Shown in pieces: positions 1-12,477 of a stretch of DNA of 64,000 nucleotides (its first letter is position 1; the number at the start of each line of letters is the position of its first letter). The stretch is from NCBI GenBank assembly GCA_036874045.1, contig CM072336.1, positions 21,217,501 to 21,281,500 of the forward strand, read 5' to 3'. The translations under genes were made by a program, and so were the position numbers. The DNA comes from Cymodocea nodosa. Its lineage: Eukaryota; Streptophyta; Magnoliopsida; Alismatales; Cymodoceaceae. The notes beneath the pieces are model-generated. The model ran no database searches. It was not told the origin of the DNA and saw nothing but the letters and a program-made list of their open reading frames with translations.

Positions 1-620
1 CTATTTTTATTGTCGTGTTTGTTGTCTCTTAGTGCAAGTTACTCTGAGCACTTGATTTTTTTTGTATGGTAACCCTGCAGGTCTTTTTGGGTTCGACCAA
101 CTGGTGCCAAGGTTGGTGATTGATTTCTTGTTTTCTTTTTTTCTTCTCACATTGTAACGTGCCATTTTGTGATCTGATGTTGCCATTTCATTCCCTTTTC
201 CAATTGGATCTCGACAGGCTAGTCCCTTTCCTTTCTTGGAAAACCCTGTTTTAAATTTCTTTGATTCATCTTGAAATTCTTTAGTGGTGTAATGATGTCT
301 TTCATGCACATGTATCGGTGTTTGCACCTTTCCTTTTTTAGATGGAAGTGCATCTGCAATTGCAACAACCTTTTTTGGAGTTTTATCTCTTGGAATAAGT
401 GGCACTAACGACAGGTGCCCCATTTTCGTTTCTAGTTTAAATCCTGATGTAGGTTCATTCTCACATACCTGTCCTTTCTTTTTCTTTTCTCCTACCTTAT
501 GCATGTTACAATACACAATTTTCTTTTGCACATTTGTCAAAAGATAGATGAGGACAAAGTGTTCAATTTATTTAGTCTTTATGAAAACATTATAATGATT
601 AAATTGTAGATGCATGCTAT
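1..620. repeat. Degenerate dispersed repeat, copy 1
   Basis: About 200 bases at 420-620 match 2830-3110, including a pyrimidine-rich run ending near TCTCCTACC and a stretch around GAAAACATTATA. A further partial copy lies near 5745-5820. A minus-strand reading frame of 177 codons (7-540) is open here. It is very basic (Lys/Arg-rich), matches no family I know, and is not open in the related copies, so I treat it as chance coding within a repeat. The element class is unknown. Confidence 0.4.
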
Positions 621-1631
621 ATTTCTTTTAAAGTACAGTCACATTTAATGAGTGCCATTTGAATATTGCGTAATTATGTTTGACATCACATACTAGTACC
701 CATTTCTTCTTATTGAATTATCTTGCATGATCCCTTACACATAGGAGCTTAATGTATTGGTCACCTAGTATGTATGCAATTTTGAATTTAATTATTACAG
801 CATCATCATCTCAAAAGATGAGATTTTATATGATTGTTATGTAGTATGAACTTAGTCTACTGTTGTGGTGACATGATGATTCTCTCTTTATGATATAACT
901 TTTATTGACTTATCTTTTAATTGTGATAGCACCTTAATGTTGATATTTTGAACAAGACAAACTATTTTTTGTTTCATATCTTAATTAGATAAGATTACAA
1001 ATTTTATTATATCAAGGATAAAGTAGAATGTTGTTGGATAAAGTATAATATTATGGAAGAGAGAAATTTGCTCCTTGTAAATATTTAGATATGGGAGAGA
1101 TTTTACTTGGTTTGTTGTTATATTTCTTTGTAAATATTTAGATATTGATTTGGGTAGGTGTGATTTTTGTTTTGTGGGAGAAGGTACTCTTTTTTTGTAC
1201 CTAGTCATTTATTGGTGCTTTATAATTCATTTTTATTATATTAAAGACAATGTAAAGTTTAGGCATGGGAGAGAGACTTTCGCTTGTTGCTTTTGTGTTT
1301 ATTTTTTCTTGAGTTGTAAAATATTTGGAGTTGCCCATAAGAATTTAGTTAGCTAGAAGTAACTAATTAGCCAATAGTTGGAATTTGTAAGTGGAACTAA
1401 CGGAAGAGAATCCTTTGAAGTTTAGTTTGGAAATTTAGTTTGAAAAATAACATACATCTATCTTATTGTTAGACTTGCATATTTTATTGCACTAACATTG
1501 TGTCCTTGATTTAAGGGAATAGAGGGAGCCTAGATATATGTATTTGTGTTGAAAAGAAAAAAAAGGATAGATAATGTTTACTTAAGGTATCTCTCCTAGG
1601 GTTGTCTTGAAAAAAAACACTAGAGTTCAAA
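621..1631. other. AT-rich intergenic DNA
   Basis: No gene is recognisable here. A short motif, TGTAAATATTTAGATAT, occurs twice about 54 bases apart (near 1076 and 1130), which suggests small local duplications. Confidence 0.5.
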
Positions 1632-1858
1632 GATCATTGAATAACTAGGTGACCTTTCCTTAGATAAGAAAGTGTATTTGTGTAAAAATGTGGTTGAAGG
1701 ACAAAGGTTAAAAAAGAGAGAAAAAAGGAAAATCGATGTTTAAATATCACTGAGTAACTAGGTGCCCCTTCCTTGGACAATAATTGGTATCTGTGTAAAA
1801 ATGTGGTTGAAGGACAAATGTTGAAAAAGAAAGAAAAAAAGAGACAATGTCTACTCAA
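1632..1858. repeat. Tandem duplication, two units of about 114 bp
   Basis: Units run about 1632-1745 and 1746-1858. Both carry a TAACTAGGTG segment, then TGTGTAAAAATGTGGTTGAA, then a GA/A-rich tail. They have diverged moderately. A reading frame on the minus strand only mirrors the duplication. Confidence 0.75.
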
Positions 1859-2280
1859 GAAGATATTCTTGGGATTGTCTTAAGAATTAAAAGAGATAAA
1901 ATAAAAAGTATTTAGGTGAACTTGAAACCCTTAATTAAGGATTATTTACACATGCACATTGTATGTAAGCTTTAGCATCAAGTAGATGATGTGAAAAATA
2001 AAATTAATTTCCATGTCTAAAGGTGAAAGGGATTTCTCAACTAGAGGTGGACTTATTGAACAACTTAGGGTGCATTAGAAACTCTCTAGCTAATTAAATG
2101 ATTATGGGCAATCTTTCCAAAAATGTTTTGTTGTCTTTATTAGTCTAGTCATCATTTATGTTATTTGATTTTATTGGAATTTAAAATTTACTAAAAGACT
2201 AGCAAAATTTAAGTATAAGAGAATTTGTTTGACATAAAATTGGACATTTTATTGTATGCATTTTATCTTGGTAACCTTTT
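1859..2280. other. AT-rich intergenic DNA, nothing recognised
   Basis: I see no coding signal, terminal repeats or RNA gene here. Confidence 0.4.
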
Positions 2281-2456
2281 GATTATGTGATTTTATTAAT
2301 TTACTTTTCATCTTTTATTTTTTGATATGAATAGTATTGTTAACTTACACTTTATGACTAGAGATTTTATCATGTGATTTTATTAGTATACTTTTCATCC
2401 TTTATTTTTTCATGCAAATACTGTTAAACTACATTTTAAATGACTTGAGATTTTAA
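2281..2456. repeat. Tandem duplication, two units of about 88 bp
   Basis: The string ATGTGATTTTATTA is followed by ACTTTTCATC and TTTATTTTTT in both halves (about 2285-2366 and 2373-2455). The halves share their order of short blocks but have diverged considerably. Confidence 0.6.
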
Positions 2457-2799
2457 AAGCACTTCTTTGCACACTTAAGAAAAGGAGGATCTTTAGTTGA
2501 ATATGTTGTATTATATTAGGTCTTTAGTTAGAATATATTATAGTTGGTTTCCTTGGATTTTCATTTTATTATATTTGTAGTTTTATTTTAGTAATTCCTA
2601 GCTAACCATTTTTGATGTACTTGAATACAGTGTGATCTTTATGGACTTCAACCAAGAGTTGCCATGCTAAGTAACTAATTTTATCTTCTTTGTTTTGTTG
2701 TTTTATTTTATTGTAGTACCATGGGATTTGATGTGTTGTTTTCAATTAGATATATATATGTTGGTCCCCTTCATTTTTGTTAAACTCTTGCTTTAAAAT

Positions 2800-3180
2800 T
2801 GTTTGATTCTAGTGCACCATTTGGGTCTGTAGTTTAAATCTTGATGTAAGTTCATCTTTCTCATATACCTTTCCTTTTCTTTTCTCCTACCATATGTCTA
2901 TTATAAGCTTGATCATCTGTTCATTCAGATAGATGATGAATTTCTTACTGAATTGGCTCATCATTTCTTAAAGGTCAACATTGGGTTTGGTCAAACTCAT
3001 ACCTTTCCTATTCAAATTTCTCAAAAGTTAGATGAGGGAAAACTTCTCAATTTGCTTAATATTTATGAAAACATTATAGGGATTAAATTGCTGCACAATA
3101 ATCTAGACCATCCACTCACTAAGTGGTGGATAAATTTCTATTATTCATTTCTTAAAGGTCGTTATATAATTTAAGGCTTG
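2800..3180 (+). repeat. Degenerate dispersed repeat, copy 2, with a 73-codon ORF
   Basis: This is homologous to 420-620. A plus-strand frame (2953-3174) is open and reads like real protein (Phe/His/Leu-rich, with a KWW motif), so it may be a fragment of a transposon gene. I recognise no family. About 340 bases before it (2457-2799) hold only AT-rich sequence. Confidence 0.35.
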
Positions 3181-3566
3181 CTAAAGATGTAGGATATGAT
3201 AGAATGGAGCAATAAAAATGATATGGAAATGATTGGTGTTGTAATGTATTTATTACTAGTGTTGTCAAAACATCTAAGTAAATTCTTTGCCTTAAAAGGA
3301 CATTCCAATTGTCGTTGCCCATCTTTGAAGCCATACTAGATGACATCTTTTGCGAATTAAATGTTTAATCATATACGATAGTCTTGATTCTATCACATTT
3401 ACTACATGTAGCATTACTACTTTTTAAGAGTTTAGGGTATCCTCTCTTAATCCAACCCTTGATTGGATAGTTCAATGTAAGTATGTTTTTTTAATCCAAC
3501 CCTTATGTTTTATTATTTGTATTTTTTTAGTTTTTATTCTCTATTTGGACAAATATTTGTAATGTG
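3181..3566. other. AT-rich intergenic DNA, nothing recognised
   Basis: No recognisable gene, terminal repeat or RNA gene. A minus-strand frame of 64 codons has no recognisable product. Confidence 0.4.
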
Positions 3567-4047
3567 GATAATCACTGATGATGGATGTATGAATAAGCCT
3601 TACAAATCTAACAAAACACAAACAACCTATTAGGTTAGTCTATCTATGTTTGTGTGTGTGTGCTTGTTTGCACAAACATGTGTGTGCACACTTTGGGTGT
3701 CTTTCTATTTATCTATTTGTTTGCACATACATTGTGTGTTTATGCATGTGAAGTTGCTACCCATGTTGATTTGAGTTGCTGTTGATAATCATAGATGATG
3801 GATTTATGAATAAGCCTTATGAATCTAACAAACACAAACAACCTATTAGGTTAGTCTATGTATGTGTGTGTGTGCTTGTTTGCACAAACACCATGTGTGT
3901 GCATACTTTGGGTGTCTTTCTATTTATCTATTTGTTTGCACATACATTGTGTGTTAGTTTTTATGTGTGTTTATGTGTGCATTTTTGTGCATATATATTG
4001 TGTTTATGTGTGTGAAGTCGCTACCCATGTTGATTTGAGCTATTGTT
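3567..4047. repeat. Tandem duplication, period 217 bp, TG-rich
   Basis: Unit 1 is 3567-3783. Unit 2 is 3784-4047 and has gained extra TG-rich sequence. Both begin GATAATCA, pass through AACAACCTATTAGGTTAGTC and a TGTGTGTG run, and end with CTACCCATGTTGATTTGAG. The cysteine-rich frames read across the unit are translations of the TG repeat and not genes. Confidence 0.85.
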
Positions 4048-4109
4048 GATATTCACGATATTAAATAAGGGCACACATTTTAATTTTATTTTATTTTTAC
4101 TTTTTAGTT

Positions 4110-4240
4110 TCTTTTTACAATTTTGACTAAGATCTTGTACTTTTGAATCTTTGTTCTATAAATTTGCTAATGAAAATCAGGATCTCTCATTTTGTGCATA
4201 CATAAATGAATTTTAACCAACATGACAATTTTGAAATTCA
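4110..4240 (+). repeat. Fragment related to the interior of the intron transposon
   Basis: Two blocks match the reverse complement of about 20450-20650: one around CTTGTACTTTTGAAT and one around AATGAATTTTAACCAACATG. Further partial copies occur near 5620-5720 and 6590-6640. These are probably old copies of the DNA transposon that also lies in intron 5 of the helicase gene. Confidence 0.5.
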
Positions 4241-4439
4241 TTAGTTGTCTAATGTTGTCCTAGTGGTAATGCAATTGCTTTTCTCCTATCCTTGGGTATC
4301 ATCAATTCCAGCAATTCATTCATGTCCTGAATGGCCTTTTGTTGGTTTCCTTGCATTTTTTTGTATTCATTCATGTCTTGAATGGCCACTTGTTGGTTTC
4401 CTTGCATTTTTTTGTATTATATTTTTAGTTTTATTTGAC

Positions 4440-5410
4440 AAATGTCTAGCCAATCATTTCTATTGTAGTTGCATACCGTTTGATTTTAGGTTGCATGTAG
4501 TGGTGTTTGTATGATTCCATTTTACATCTTTTTTTGACTTTAAGACATGTAATTGAATTTTTTTCTACACATGTCAATGAGAATGAAAACTTTAGAAAAA
4601 CAAATGGAATTTATTGTTCCGGATGTACTAGAAAAAAGGAACAGATTATACAATGATGAAAATAAAGAAGGATATTTGCCTAAAAAATATGATCCCCTTT
4701 TAAAGGGACCATATCGTGGAAAGTGGTATTTGTATGATTCCATTTTACATCTTTTTTTGACTTTAAGACATGTAAGTGAATTTTTTTCTACACATGTCAA
4801 TGAGAATGAAAAGTTAACGTAAGTCAATCAACTATTTTCTGGTTACATTTGACTTCTTGATTATTTGATTTTACTTTTAGTACTATGATTACAATTTTGA
4901 ATTCATTAGTTGTCTAATGCTGTCTTAGTGGTACTATAGTTGCTTTTCTCCTATCCTTGGGTATCATCAATTGCAACAATTCATTGGTGTCCTGAATGGC
5001 CACTTGTTGGTTTCCTTGCGTTTACATGATTCCTTGCATTTATTTTGCATTATATTTTTAGTTTTATTTGACAAATGGCCAATCATTTCTAATGTAGTTG
5101 CATGCAGTTTGATTTTAGGCTGCATGTAGTAGTGTTTATACGATTCCATTTTACATCTTTTTGACTTTAATACATGTAAGTAAATTTTTTTCTACACATG
5201 TCAATGAGAATGAAAAGTCAACATAAGTCAATCGATTATTTTTTGGTTACATTTGACTTCTTGATATTTGATTTTTCTAATGTAGTTGCATGTAGTTTGA
5301 TTTTAGGTTGCATGTAGTAGTGTTTGTACGATTCCATTTTACATCTTTTTTGACTTTAATACATGTAAGTGAATTTTTTTCTACACATGTCAATGAGAAT
5401 GAAAAGTCAA
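4440..5410. repeat. Cluster of four diverged repeat copies
   Basis: A segment of about 85 bp containing GATTCCATTTTACATC, then CTTTAA.ACATGTAA, then CTACACATGTCAATGAGAAT occurs at about 4506-4589, 4728-4813, 5131-5220 and 5319-5410. A partial copy lies near 6068-6105. Each is preceded by related sequence around TTTGATTTTAGGTTGCATGT. The first two copies are nearly identical and flank a plastid DNA fragment. Confidence 0.8.
4590..4721 (+). pseudogene. ycf1: Nuclear plastid DNA fragment: piece of ycf1 (TIC214)
   Basis: The plus-strand frame reads about 44 residues that I recognise as part of plastid Ycf1/TIC214, a large inner-envelope protein of the chloroplast import machinery. Diagnostic stretches are [17 protein letters not shown] and [17 protein letters not shown]. 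Ycf1 proteins carry a similar segment, roughly YLP..YDPFLNGPYRG. The fragment covers only a small part of a protein that is normally more than 1,500 residues long, so it cannot function. It sits exactly between two nearly identical copies of a local 85-bp repeat, so it probably arrived during break repair or between copies of a duplication. Identification is from memory of the family and not from a search. Confidence 0.75.
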
Positions 5411-7104
5411 TGTAAGTCAATCGACTATTTTCTGGTTACATTTGACTTCTTGATATTTGATTTTACTTTCAATACTATGGTTAACATGCTTTTTAAATGC
5501 TTGGATTTCTTTTCCAACATAAGCTTCACTGGTGTCTTAATCTCCAATCTACATGATTAACCATTTTATGAACTTAGTCTTTAAAATTCTTTGATTCTTC
5601 TTGAAATACATAATTTTCTTGTGCGCATATACATATATTTATATTTTTTCATATATTTGGTTTTAAACTAATGTTTTTACATACCCATTTATTTAAATAA
5701 ATTTTAGTTCATTTAAATTATGTCATTAGTTGTGGGCATCTAGTTTAAATTCTATCATTAGTTCATCATCCTTACGTACCTATACCTTTCCTTTTCTTTT
5801 CTCCTACCATATGCCTTTTTATCTATTTCGATTTGTGCTTGTCCTTGGGTATCATCAATTCCAGCCGTTCATTCATGCCCTAAATGGCCACTTGGTTTCC
5901 TTGCATTTACATGATTTGCTTGCATTTTTGTATTATATTTTTAATTTTATTTGACAAATGTCTAGCCAATCATTTCTGATGTAGCTACATATAATTTGAT
6001 TTTGGGTTGTTACATTGTATTGTAGTACCATGTGATCTGATAATACTGTCTTTTATATACATGTGGTGGTCTACACATGTCAATGAGAATGAAAAGTCAA
6101 CATAAGTCAATTGTCTATTATCAGAATTACAAGTCAATTACAATAATCAATATAACTTATATCATTTGATTTTACTAGTTTTTTTTCATCCTTCACGTTT
6201 TCAGTATTGTGCTAAGGTACAGATAAGGTTGGTCCATAATCTATAACATGTTTTTTAAATACACTAATCTTTACAAACCCTTCTTTTTCAATAAACCATT
6301 ACTAATAGGTGCCAAGGCTGGTGATGAATTTCATGTGTTCATTTTTTGTTACATAATGGAGCTTTGGATTTTAAATGTTGTTGGATGAGGTGTAGATAAG
6401 ACTTTACATCATCTTTGTTCTCATTTCTAATTTAAAGGATTAAGATAGATCATACGCATATGATTGAAGTTGATATGGTTTTTGTCTATGTATATGTATG
6501 CTGGTGTGTTTGTGTGTGTGCTTCTCTTTGTAAGTCTATGTGTGCTTGTGTGTGTGTTTAAACAAATGAATGTTATGATGTATCATTTTGTGCATACTCA
6601 TTTATTTAAATTAAATGAATTTAAGCGAACATAATAATTTTTATGTTCAACGAATAGTTTGTGTACGAAGAAAAGTGGTGAAAAAATATTATATATTTAT
6701 GTTTGGTTCATCACTTTTGTCGTCATTTTTTGGAGAGTTTTGCAAGAAGCAAGAGTTGTCTTTTTTTGAGTTGAAGGGTTTAAAGGTGAGGAAAAAAAGG
6801 GAAAAAGAAATAAAAGAAAATATAATTTGTTAATTTTGTATGTTAAAAAAAAAGATGAAATAATAATAATTATAATAATAATAAATTTTTACAATATGTT
6901 TTTATATATTATAAATTTAACTTCATAATATATAATGTACGATTACGAAAATGTAAACATTTTTAATTTTTCTGTAAACTTAGAGATGTCTACAAATATT
7001 TTTATGTTATTTATTTATATTTTATTACATTATATTAATTTTCACTTTCTAAATTTTTTCTATCAGTTTGGTGCACAAATATTATATTATAATTTTTTTG
7101 ATAA
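5411..7104. other. AT-rich intergenic DNA with repeat fragments
   Basis: Partial copies of the local repeats occur near 5577-5830, 5860-6000 and 6068-6105. A TG-rich stretch lies near 6490-6560 and a TAA/TAATAA-rich stretch near 6860-6890. Open frames of 60-75 codons (for example 6615-6833) are AT-biased and resemble nothing I know. Confidence 0.5.
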
Positions 7105-10100
7105 TTTAACTACTAGAAAATTATAATTTGAAAATAGATGTTTTGTTTTATTTTTGTTTTTTTGTTTTTTTTAATGATAAAGACATTAAATTCTAAAACT
7201 ACCTTATAACAAACCAAAATACAATGAACAGGACCATTTAAATATCAGATAACTTACAGATACCAAGTTCTAATCGTAATTTTGAGAAAGTATTTTCATC
7301 TAAGTGTTTTGTAAATAGATCTGCCAATTGTTTTGTGGTAGGAACAAAATTTAATAATATTTTTCCTTTTATAACATTATACCTTAGAAAATGATGTTGA
7401 ACTTCTATATGTTTTGCTCGTGAATGTAACATAGGATTTTTAGATAAACTTATTGCAGTACTACTATCACAGAAAATCTTAGTTGGTTCATAGTCTAAAT
7501 TAAAATCTTTTAAGGTTTGTCTAATCCACAGGATTTGAGCACAGCAAAATGCAGCAGCTATATATTCAGCTTTAGTTGTAGATAATGCTATACAATTTTA
7601 TTTTTTGCTGAACCATGATACTAAAGAATTACCTAACAATTGACAAGTGCCACTGGTGCTTTTTCTTTCAGACTTACATCCTATGAAATCAGCATCACTA
7701 TAACTTACTAAATTTAAGGAACTATGTTTAAAGTAAAATAGTCTGAAATTGATGGTTCCTAATAGATATTTAAAAATTCGTTTAACAGCAAGTAGGTGTG
7801 ATTCCTTAGGATTAGATTGATATCTAGCATAAGTACACACACTAAACATAATATCTGGTCGGCTAGCTGTTAAATAGAGTAATGAACTAATCATACTTCT
7901 ATATTGTTTTACATTTACAGTTTTTCCAGAGTCATCTTTATCCAACTTGGTGATAGTACTCATTGGTGTATTCTTTGTTTTAGTGTTGTCTAAACCAAAC
8001 CTCTTTAATAAATCTTGAGTATATTTTTCTTGTGAAATAAAAGTGTCATGATCTAATTGCTTAATTTGTAAGTTTAGGAAAAATGATAGTTCACACATCA
8101 TACTCATTTCAAATTGATTAGTCATGTCTCTCGAAAAGGACTCAACTAATTTATCATTTGTTGCTCCAAATATGATGTCATCTACATAGATTTGAACTAC
8201 TAATATATCTTTTTCGATCTTCTTGATAAAAAGAGTGTGATTTGCCTTTCCCATAAAATACCATTTTTCTATAAGAAATTTAGATAATCTTTCATACTAA
8301 GACCTAGGAGCTTGTTTAAGGCCATATAGCGCCTTCTTAAGCCTGTAAACATATTCAGGATGTTTTGAATCTTCAAAACCTAGAGATTGTTTTACATACA
8401 TTTCTTCTTTTATATATCTATTTAAAAAAGCAGTCTTAACATCCATTTGATATAATTTGAAATCCATATAACAAGCATAAGCTAACAAAATTCGTATTGA
8501 TTCTAGTCTAGCAATAGGAGCAAATGTTTCATCATAGTCAATTCTTTCCTCTTGCTTGTAACCTTGAGCAACTAATCTAGCTTTATTTTTAACTATATGT
8601 CCATCTTGATCTACTTTGTTTCTAAATACCCACCTTGTTCCTATTATAGATTGATTTTCAGGTGGTGGAACTAGATCTCATACCTCATTTCTTATAAATT
8701 GATTTAGCTCATCTTACATAGCTAAATACTAAAATTCATCTTCTAAGGCATCTTCAATTTTCTTAGGTTCTAGCAAAGAAACAAATGAATAAGCATCACA
8801 GATGTTGACTACTGATGATCGAGTCCTAACTCCTTGATTAAGATCGCCTATTATCTGATCAATAGGATGAGATGAAGCATAATGCCAATTTCTATGTTGT
8901 TCCACATTTTCTATAGGTATGACATTATTTTCTTCTAAATTTTCATCATTCAAACTTAGATTTCTTATTCCGTCAGATAATCTATCAATTTCTCTGTCAA
9001 CATCATTTGGTACTATTCTTGGGAGAATTTTTGAATCGAAGTTTTCAGCATGTCTTAAATCCAAATGAGAATTTTCATGAAATTTTACATGCAGGGCTTC
9101 CTCAATGGTTTTTGTTGATTTATTATAAACTCTATATGCTTTACTTCTAATGGAATAACCAACAAAAATACCTTCATCTAATTTGGCTTTAAATTTGTCT
9201 CTTCGTTCCTTAGTGTTTAAAATAAAACACTTACAGCCAAAGAGTTTTAAATAACTTATTTTGGAAACCCTGTTATACCATATCTCATAAGGAGTTTTAT
9301 CTAAAATTGGTCTTAGATGTACTCTATTTATAGCATAGCATGTTGTATGAACTGCTTTTGCCTAGATAAATAGGGGTAACTTATTCTCATTTAACATGGT
9401 TTTGGATATTTCCTGAAGTGATCTATTTTTACGTTCTACTATCCCATTTTGTGAAGGAGCTCTTGGAAATGAGTACTTATGATCTATGCCTAATTCTTCA
9501 CAAAAGATGTCCATTTGATCATTATCAAATTTTGTACCATGATCACTCCTAAGTTTTTGAATTTTAACATTTTGCTCATTCTGAACTTTATTATAGAATA
9601 TCTTAAATATTTCAAAAACTTTAGTTTTATTAGCTAGAAAATAGACCCAAGTGAATCTAGAATAGTCATCAACTAGTACAAAAGCATTGTTTACCTCCTA
9701 GACTAGTTGTTCTAGTAGGTCCAAATAAATCCATATGCACTAGTTATAATACTCTTTTGCTTGTTATTTCATTTAAGCTTTTAAAGGATGTTTTATGTAA
9801 TTTACCTAGTTGACATGCATCACACATAAACTCTTTCGAGTACTTAATACTAGGTAAACCTCTAACTACATTCTTTTTAGATAGTTTTTGTAATAATTTT
9901 AAATTTGAGTGTCCTAGCCTTCTATGCCATAAAATAACTTCATTTGTTTTTGCAATTAAGCAAGCATTGTCTTTAATAATATCAGAAGGCAAATTTAGAA
10001 TACAAACAAATCCTTTCTTGTATGTAGTGAATAAAATTTCGATTGTAGACATGTCCATAATTTTTCAAAAATTACTCTATAAAACTTCATTAAAATAGAA

Positions 10101-11173
10101 ACACTCAATAAATTAAAACCTAAGTTTTCCACTAATAAGACATCATTTATAAAGTATTTCTCAGTTACCTGAACCTTGCCAGACCCAAGGATATTTGTTT
10201 TGCTTTTATTTCCAAAGGTAACTTGTTCGTTCTTGGTCTTTGTTATTTCTGTAAGTAATCATATATCTCTAGTCATGTGGCTAGATGCTCCATTGTCCAT
10301 TATCCATTTTGATTTGTGTACCTACAAAACAGTCAAAAAGAGATTTTATCTCTTGGAACTCATTTTTGAGTGTGTCTAAGAATTTTAGAGAGAGTCATAT
10401 CAAAATAATCCGTATTTTTAGACTTCAACTTATATATTTTCTGATAATTATTTTTTCATTTCTTTCTCTTAGTCTTATAATTATCAGAACATTCATCTCT
10501 ATGTAAACCAGAGTTGAAATTTTCATTTCTAACATTATTTGATTTCCAATATCCGATATTCTTTAAATATAAAGAAAAATAATCAAGAATATTAAGATTC
10601 TCAAATGACTTAGCTTGATTTTTCTAAAAATTTCTTTTTACATTCTTACATCGTGTGCTATCATTTATATGCTGCATTTTGTCAACTTGCACATATTTTT
10701 CTTCCTTTTTAATTACACACGAAATATTTTTTCTCTTACTATTCTTAGTACTGGAAATAAAGACATTATTTTTAGCAGTGCCATCATGTAATATATAATT
10801 TTCAGAAGATGCATCATGTAAACCAATACCATGTTTTTCTATATTTCATATTTTACTACTAAGTTCATTTGTTATAGTTTCACTATTATTCCATTTACTT
10901 AATATAGCCTTTTGATCGCAGATCTTAATCTTTAGCATATCAATTTTTGAATTTAAATCAGTAATAGTCATTTCCAGTTTTTTGATTTCACAGATCATTT
11001 CCAATAGCCATAATTGCTACCTTCGAACATAGAAGGGCGATTAGTGGTCTGTCCTTCAGTCATAACTAAGATTTCAGAATTATCCATTTTAAACAGATGA
11101 TCTGAAGTAAATAATAGGAAAAATCGATTCCTAAATAGAGAAATGAAGGCTTTTAATTACGATAATAAGGAAA

Positions 11174-11185
11174 GCTCTGATACAA
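11174..11185 (-). promoter_or_regulatory. Primer-binding site of copia-1 (tRNA-iMet type)
   Basis: On the minus strand this reads TTGTATCAGAGC, two bases from the LTR edge. It matches the TGGTATCAGAGC site typical of plant copia elements primed by initiator tRNA-Met. Confidence 0.8.
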
Positions 11186-11187
11186 GT

Positions 11188-12460
11188 TGTAGGATCGTCT
11201 GTATCACAAGAGGAGGGGTGAATTGTGTCTTTAGTAATTAAATACTAACGGATAAAACAAGAGCACAAAACACTCGTAAATGAAATTCTATTCTTTTATT
11301 TCAAAACAGAATTTACAATATCTTTTCAGTTCAATTTCCTTTTTGACGATTTTGATACAGTAATGTTCGATATATAATTCAAATAGGAAAACAAAGCTCT
11401 TATTCAAAACTAATTTTGAATTGTATATAACCTGATATTTATGCACACAGCTTCTTTCTTTCTCTTTGCTCAGCTTCTGTATTTCTTTTTCTCTAGTTGT
11501 TGAATTTCCAGAGTTGTTACGTTTGCAGCTCCTTTTCTGAAAATGCTTGGAATTTCGAACTTCTCTTGATGTTGGAGAATTTTTCAGAATATGAATATTC
11601 AAACTTAACTTTTCAATTAGGGATCCGGATTGAATATTTAGACTTGGTTTTTGAGATTGGGATCCTTAGTTGTAATGTAGCTCGTACTCTCTATTAGTAG
11701 TCAAACTCTGTTGTCTTTCACCTTCAACATGTTCATCCACTTGATCCACAATCCATAATCCATGTACTAATTTTCTCTTTAATCCAAATTACTTTCTATT
11801 TTAATTTCCACTTTCTCCACTAACATTTTGAATTTCCACGATATCCACTTTGTAGATTCATCGAAATTTTATCTTCCTAGAGTATTGTAGAATATCTTTT
11901 AAGTCTTCGATTTAGTCAAATATTTATCCTTTAAGTCCTGTAAAAACTCGAACACTTATCCTTTAACTCTTCGAGTTTTTGCACCTACAAAACACGTGAC
12001 TAAACAAAGAAACTTATCTGTTCATTAGTCATTTTATAAAACTCGAATAGTTATCTATCCATGCATATAAAAACTCGAACATTTATCTAACTATTAGATT
12101 TTTCATTACCGAATGCACATGGAAAACACGTGACAATTTAAAACATTAAAATCACACGTGCAAATAACCTTAACTATACGAGTTTTTAATATAAAGTATT
12201 CGACAAAAACGAAACGTTAACTATCCGAAAGTTTAACTATATGAAACGTTAACTATCTGAAAGTTTAACTATCCGAAAGTTTAACTATTGCAAATCTAAC
12301 TCTTCGGAAATCTTTAATTTATCTGACATAAAAATAAAACTTTTTGATAATCTGTTAATTATTATACTTAGAGAAATATACTTAGAGAATATTATGTAGA
12401 TTTATTATCAAAATTAAATACGATAATAAAACATATATCATCAAAATTAAATACATAACA
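11188..12460 (-). repeat. 5' LTR of copia-1
   Basis: This begins TGTAGGATCG and ends ATACATAACA on the plus strand, so it has TG...CA ends, and is 1273 bp long. It is homologous along its length to the LTR at 40145-41358. Its right half is packed with short motifs such as AACTCGAA, TTCGAGTTTT and TAACTATCCGAAAG, many of them in inverted pairs. Confidence 0.85.
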
Positions 12461-12477
12461 AACAAAAATGAATTGAT

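Larger units (their letters stand above)
7105..12460 (-). mobile_element. Ty1/copia retrotransposon fossil (copia-1), minus strand
   Basis: Reading the minus strand from high to low coordinates, the parts are a 5' LTR (11188-12460), a primer-binding site, a decayed gag region (about 10.1-11.17 kb), integrase with its upstream zinc-binding segment (about 8.7-10.06 kb, HRRLGH...C..C), reverse transcriptase (about 7.6-8.7 kb, YVDDI catalytic motif) and RNase H (about 7.24-7.6 kb). This domain order is that of copia elements. It is clearly broken, with roughly ten or more breaks, and no matching 3' LTR is present on the left, where homology to a second copy (60.9-61.8 kb) stops near 7105. It appears to have inserted into the older copia element at 12.48-15.49 kb. 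Confidence 0.85.

Noticed and set aside
7-540. Minus-strand ORF of 177 codons at the window start
   Set aside because: It lies in a degenerate repeat whose other copies are not open, is extremely basic and matches no family known to me. Kept only as part of the repeat.
3776-4049. Cysteine/valine-rich overlapping ORFs
   Set aside because: Translations of a TG-rich tandem duplication.
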